From assembly GCA_002771315.1 (NCBI GenBank), contig PCSF01000154.1, positions 1 through 10,647 on the forward strand: a stretch of 10,647 nt of DNA. Direction: 5' to 3'. This document shows, one piece after another, positions 7,749 through 10,647 of this stretch. Each line of letters starts with the position of its first letter. Positions within the stretch are counted from its first letter, which is position 1. This DNA is from Desulfobacterales bacterium CG23_combo_of_CG06-09_8_20_14_all_52_9. Lineage in GTDB: Bacteria > Desulfobacterota > Desulfobacteria > Desulfobacterales > UBA2156. A model generated the notes under the pieces. The model was not told where the DNA came from. It saw nothing but the letters and a program-made list of their open reading frames with translations, and did not search any database. Position numbers and translations under genes: made by a program.

Positions 7749-9314
7749 GTGCATGTCACATTTTACGGTGCTACCCGGGAAGTGACCGGATCTTTACATC
7801 TGTTGACCACGGCTAAGGACCGGATCGTTTTCGACTGCGGCCTGTTCCAGGGGCGGCGGAGGGAGAGCCTGGAAAAAAACCGGGTTCTTCCGTTTGACCC
7901 ACAAATGATCTCCGGCATCATCCTTTCCCATGCCCATATCGATCATTCCGGCCGCATTCCTATGGTGACGAAAAAGGGATTCAACGGCCGCATCTTCTGT
8001 ACCCGGGCCACGGCGGATGCCTCCGGATCTCTCCTTCTAGATTCGGCCCATATCCAGCGATCCGACGCCGATTATCTGAATTACAAAACGGTGCGATCCT
8101 TTTTGACTGAGGCCAGAAACCACCGGGGAGGGCCAGATGATCAGCGGATCAAAAAGATGCTGAAAATGAGCCGGGCGAAGCTGAATCTGGAGGTCATCCG
8201 GGAGACGATCCGACGCTATCGGCTCGAGGTCGTGGATCCTTTATATACCGTGGAAGAGGTTCAGAAGGCGCTTCCATATTTCGAGGGGTATCCTTACCAA
8301 CAAGCAATCCCCGTTGGACAGGACACTACGTGCACCCTTTACGATGCCGGCCATATCCTAGGCTCGTCGTTTTGCATTGTCAGGATTCAGGAAAACAGCG
8401 ATGCCCGAACCGTGGGTTTTACCGGCGATATTGGGCGGTTTGACAAACCCATCTTAAGGAATCCAACCACCGATTTTGCCCAGGAAGATCGGGATCTCGA
8501 TTTGCTGATCATGGAGAGTACCTACGGCGACCGGGAACACGATCCGGTGGCGGAGTTGAGGCCGGCTCTCGGGAAGATCATCAACGAAACCGTTCATGGC
8601 GACGGGGTTCTGTTGATCCCTTCTTTTGCTTTCGGCCGAACTCAGGAGCTGCTCTATGTGATCCATGAGCTTTTTCTTGCCGGGGAAGCGCCCCGGGTCC
8701 CGGTATATCTGGACAGCCCCTTGGCCATTGAACTGACAAGGATCTATGGAGAGCATCCGGAGGTCTATGATCGACAATCCCATGAGGAATTTTTAAAAAA
8801 AGGAAAAAACCCTTTTGAGTTTTCTTCTCTTGAGTTCGTGGTTTCGGTGGAAGATTCCATGAAGCTGATGCGGAAAAAAGGCCCTCACATCGTCATATCC
8901 GGATCCGGTATGTGTGAAGGCGGGCGGATCCTGCACCACTTGCGTCATAAGATTCAGGACCCGAAGAATACAATCTTAATCGTTGGATACATGGCGGAAA
9001 ATACCCTGGGACGACGCATTTTAGAACAGGGCGATGCTTATGCACAAAACGGGAGAAAAGGCGAAGCACCACAGATAAAGTTTTTCAATCAGGTGTTTTC
9101 CCTCAAGGCCCGGGTGGTAACCATCGGCGGATTCAGCGCCCATGCAGACAAAGAGGAAATGCTGCGGTTTCTGAAGGATTCCAACTTACAGGTCAGGCGC
9201 ATTGCTGTTGTGCATGGTGAAGAAACGCAGGCGTTGGCATTTGCCGATACACTGAAAAAGAAAGGATACGAAGTACAGGTTCCTCGGACGGGAGAAACCA
9301 TCTCCCTGTCGTAA
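7749..9314 (+). CDS. Beta-CASP metallo-beta-lactamase ribonuclease (Ysh1/CPSF73-like)
   Basis: This 521-residue protein belongs to the MBL-fold, beta-CASP group that includes CPSF73-type nucleases and their bacterial relatives. The MBL motifs are present: HAHIDH at 61-66 for two zinc ions, H202 in DAGHILGSSF and D227 in GDIGR. The beta-CASP part has motif A at E256 (ESTYGDREH), PSFAFGRTQE from 291, SGSGMCEGGR from 384, motif B H465 (FSAHADK) and motif C H489 (VVHGEE). A His at motif C points to RNA rather than DNA as substrate. I infer an endo- or exoribonuclease acting in RNA processing or decay. Between HIQRSDADYLN (101-111) and DPLYTVEEV (163-171) there are about 50 residues, mostly basic and helical, well over the short linker in compact homologues. 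GTG is the start. It follows aspS by five bases and is probably translationally linked to it. Confidence 0.92.
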   Translation: MHVTFYGATREVTGSLHLLTTAKDRIVFDCGLFQGRRRESLEKNRVLPFDPQMISGIILSHAHIDHSGRIPMVTKKGFNGRIFCTRATADASGSLLLDSAHIQRSDADYLNYKTVRSFLTEARNHRGGPDDQRIKKMLKMSRAKLNLEVIRETIRRYRLEVVDPLYTVEEVQKALPYFEGYPYQQAIPVGQDTTCTLYDAGHILGSSFCIVRIQENSDARTVGFTGDIGRFDKPILRNPTTDFAQEDRDLDLLIMESTYGDREHDPVAELRPALGKIINETVHGDGVLLIPSFAFGRTQELLYVIHELFLAGEAPRVPVYLDSPLAIELTRIYGEHPEVYDRQSHEEFLKKGKNPFEFSSLEFVVSVEDSMKLMRKKGPHIVISGSGMCEGGRILHHLRHKIQDPKNTILIVGYMAENTLGRRILEQGDAYAQNGRKGEAPQIKFFNQVFSLKARVVTIGGFSAHADKEEMLRFLKDSNLQVRRIAVVHGEETQALAFADTLKKKGYEVQVPRTGETISLS

Positions 9315-9341
9315 CAAGCCGCTTTTTCGGATTCATAAAGG

Positions 9342-9498
9342 TTGATGGCTTCGTAAAAAGTCCATCTGCTGCGTTGCGCTGCATCCTTCGTCATTGCGGC
9401 GTACTTAAAAGTACGCTTCATTCCTCAGGATTTGCGCGCCTTGCATCTGAAGCTTTTTACTTTGCCATCCCAATTTTGAGTTTTTACGATTTCATCAA
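9342..9498. repeat. Palindromic intergenic element, MITE-like, 157 bp
   Basis: The ends are inverted copies of each other: 9342-9362 (beginning TTGATGGCTTCGTAAAAAG) against the reverse complement of 9478-9498 (TTGATGAAATCGTAAAAAC), matching at 17 of 21 positions. A second nested pair, GATGGC+3+GTAAAAAG at 9344-9360 and CTTTTTAC+3+GCCATC at 9453-9469, also pairs. The centre is perfectly self-complementary, GCGTACTT (9399-9406) with AAGTACGC (9409-9416). The whole can fold into one long imperfect hairpin. It contains no gene and no clear flanking duplication. It fills most of the 218-base gap between the RNase-like gene and rfbA. I associate ends of this type with repeats scattered through Desulfobacterales genomes, but that is recollection, not a search. 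It may be a non-autonomous element or a structured 3' end acting as a terminator. Confidence 0.75.
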
Positions 9499-9532
9499 AA
9501 GTCGAAGGTGAATCATTGGGAAAGGATAATCG

Positions 9533-10408
9533 ATGAAAGGAATCATCCTGGCTGGCGGATCGGGAACACGCATGTATCCGATCACCCGCGTGGTCAGCAA
9601 GCAACTGCTTCCGGTTTATGACAAACCCATGATCTATTATCCGCTGTCCGTTTTAATGCTGGCCGGTATCCGGGAGATACTGATCATATCCACTCCCCAG
9701 GATCTGCCCTGCTTCGAAAGGCTTTTGGGAAACGGTTCAAAGATCGGGCTCTCCCTTTTTTATGCCGAACAACCCAAGCCGGAAGGTCTGGCCCAGGCTT
9801 TTATCATCGGGAAATCTTTTATCGGCAAAGACACGGTTTGCCTGATTTTAGGTGACAACATCTTTTACGGCCACGATCTTTCGGAAATCATGAAAAAGGC
9901 GGTTCGACTTCATGAAGGCGGGCTCATTTTCGGATACTCGGTCAAGGATCCGGAACGATACGGTGTAGTGGAGTTTGATTCGACGGGCAGCGTTATCGGG
10001 ATCGAAGAGAAGCCGAAACACCCGAAGTCCAGCTATGCCGTTGTCGGCCTTTACCTATACGATAACGATGTGGTCGATATCGCCGCATCCCTGCAGCCCT
10101 CGGCCCGAGGGGAGCTGGAGATTACCGACTTGAACCTGGCATACCTGAAAAAGGGACGGCTTCGTGTCGAGCTTTTAGGAAGAGGGCTGGCCTGGTTGGA
10201 TACCGGGACTCATGATTCCATGCATCAGGCGGCCAACTTTGTTCAGATCATTCAGGCGCGCCAGGGGCTTAAAATCGCGTGCATCGAGGAGATCGCCTAT
10301 CGGCTCGGTTATATCGACGCACCGGCGCTCAAGGAACTCGCCTCCGATATGACCAAAAACCATTATGGGCAATATCTTCTAGACATCCTTAACCCGAATA
10401 TTTCATGA
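9533..10408 (+). CDS. rfbA: Glucose-1-phosphate thymidylyltransferase
   Basis: RfbA (RmlA) makes dTDP-glucose and pyrophosphate from dTTP and glucose 1-phosphate, the first step toward dTDP-L-rhamnose and other dTDP-sugars for O-antigen or capsule. The 291-residue length is normal. The nucleotide-binding start GGSGTR (8-13) leads into VSKQLLPVYDKPMIYYPLS. Other family signatures are EQPKPEGLAQAF (79-90), LGDNIFYGHDL with metal-binding D108, DPERYGVVEFD (139-149), EEKP (158-161), SARGELEITDLN (190-201) and WLDTGTH with D223. The C-terminus ends in the usual YGQYL region. The ribosome site AAAGGA (9521-9526) sits six bases before the ATG. It is separated from the translation genes upstream by the palindromic element and no partner rfb gene is visible in the window, so it is either the first gene of a surface-sugar locus or isolated. 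Confidence 0.97.
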   Translation: MKGIILAGGSGTRMYPITRVVSKQLLPVYDKPMIYYPLSVLMLAGIREILIISTPQDLPCFERLLGNGSKIGLSLFYAEQPKPEGLAQAFIIGKSFIGKDTVCLILGDNIFYGHDLSEIMKKAVRLHEGGLIFGYSVKDPERYGVVEFDSTGSVIGIEEKPKHPKSSYAVVGLYLYDNDVVDIAASLQPSARGELEITDLNLAYLKKGRLRVELLGRGLAWLDTGTHDSMHQAANFVQIIQARQGLKIACIEEIAYRLGYIDAPALKELASDMTKNHYGQYLLDILNPNIS

Positions 10409-10544
10409 TATTTTTCAATGGTATTCGGTATGCCGATAAATTACGACAGGTTGAAAACTTTTTTAACTTTTCTCAATAAATAAATTGTCATTGTTTCTTT
10501 GGAATTGGATATTTTTTAAAGTTGAAAAATATCACCCTTCGGGA
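10409..10544. other. AT-rich spacer after rfbA with an inverted-repeat hairpin
   Basis: No gene is visible. The stretch holds a local hairpin, GATATTTTT (10508-10516) and AAAAATATC (10525-10533), with an eight-base loop. The right arm plus neighbours (10522-10534) is also the exact reverse complement of 10406-10418, which overlaps the rfbA stop codon. No T-tailed GC-rich terminator is present. Confidence 0.45.
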
Positions 10545-10641
10545 GAGTGGCCTCTGCCGCATCTGCTGCGTTGTCCGAAATTCGCAGTAGATGGACTACA
10601 GCTTCATTTCAGACGCCTTGCATCTGCGGCCAAATCAACTC
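10545..10641. repeat. Second palindromic element, related to the one before rfbA
   Basis: This is an imperfect palindrome with 46-base arms around the centre ATGGA (10591-10595). The termini are GAGT and ACTC, the innermost pairs are GTAG/CTAC, and CCGCA near the left end pairs with TGCGG on the right. It shares CATCTGCTGCGTTG (10560-10573) and CGCCTTGCATCTG (10614-10626) exactly with the longer element (9363-9376 and 9437-9449), and both have a GCTTCATT phrase in the right half. The two are therefore variants of one repeat family with different middles and ends. It has no coding capacity, and the copy may continue beyond the window edge. Confidence 0.65.
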
Positions 10642-10647
10642 GTGAAA

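Noticed and set aside
10537..10549. Hairpin CCC-TTC-GGG as the rfbA terminator
   Set aside because: The stem is three bases and there is no U-tract after it.

Overview
The window reads like a chromosomal housekeeping stretch of a bacterium from the former Deltaproteobacteria, most likely a Desulfobacterales-type sulfate reducer. That placement is an inference from protein style (a non-discriminating-type AspRS, a full-length PreP-like M16C peptidase, a beta-CASP RNase) and from palindromic intergenic repeats of a kind I associate with those genomes. Coding density is high and GC content is moderate. No tRNA, rRNA, CRISPR array, transposase gene or phage gene is visible.

Layout. A DUF2062 membrane protein lies on the minus strand (94-615). 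It is divergent from a plus-strand run that starts with a 124-residue coiled-coil/winged-helix protein (788-1162) and continues 18 bases later with a 995-residue PreP-like metallopeptidase (1181-4168). Three bases after the peptidase comes a wrecked fabH (4172-4484). It keeps the N-terminus and part of the C-terminus of a ketoacyl-ACP synthase III, has lost about 195 codons including the catalytic Cys, and carries a stop in the conserved HQAN motif. A 142-base spacer with a plausible sigma70 promoter leads into hisS (4627-5889), aspS (5947-7743) and a beta-CASP RNase-like gene (7749-9314). The Shine-Dalgarno sequence of the RNase gene is formed by the last two codons of aspS. A 157-bp palindromic repeat (9342-9498) then precedes rfbA (9533-10408), and the window ends in an AT-rich spacer with a second, shorter repeat of the same family (10545-10641).

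How the genes work together. hisS, aspS and the RNase-like gene look like one translation/RNA-metabolism transcription unit. The AspRS carries His and Gly at the two positions associated with relaxed tRNA specificity, so this organism probably makes Asn-tRNA(Asn) through Asp-tRNA(Asn) and an amidotransferase encoded elsewhere. rfbA supplies dTDP-glucose for dTDP-L-rhamnose or related surface sugars and appears to be the start of, or an isolated member of, a cell-surface locus. I see no convincing new multi-gene system. The most notable signals are the two related palindromic repeats, the fabH remnant, the small coiled-coil/wHTH protein next to the peptidase, and the insertion in the beta-CASP protein.
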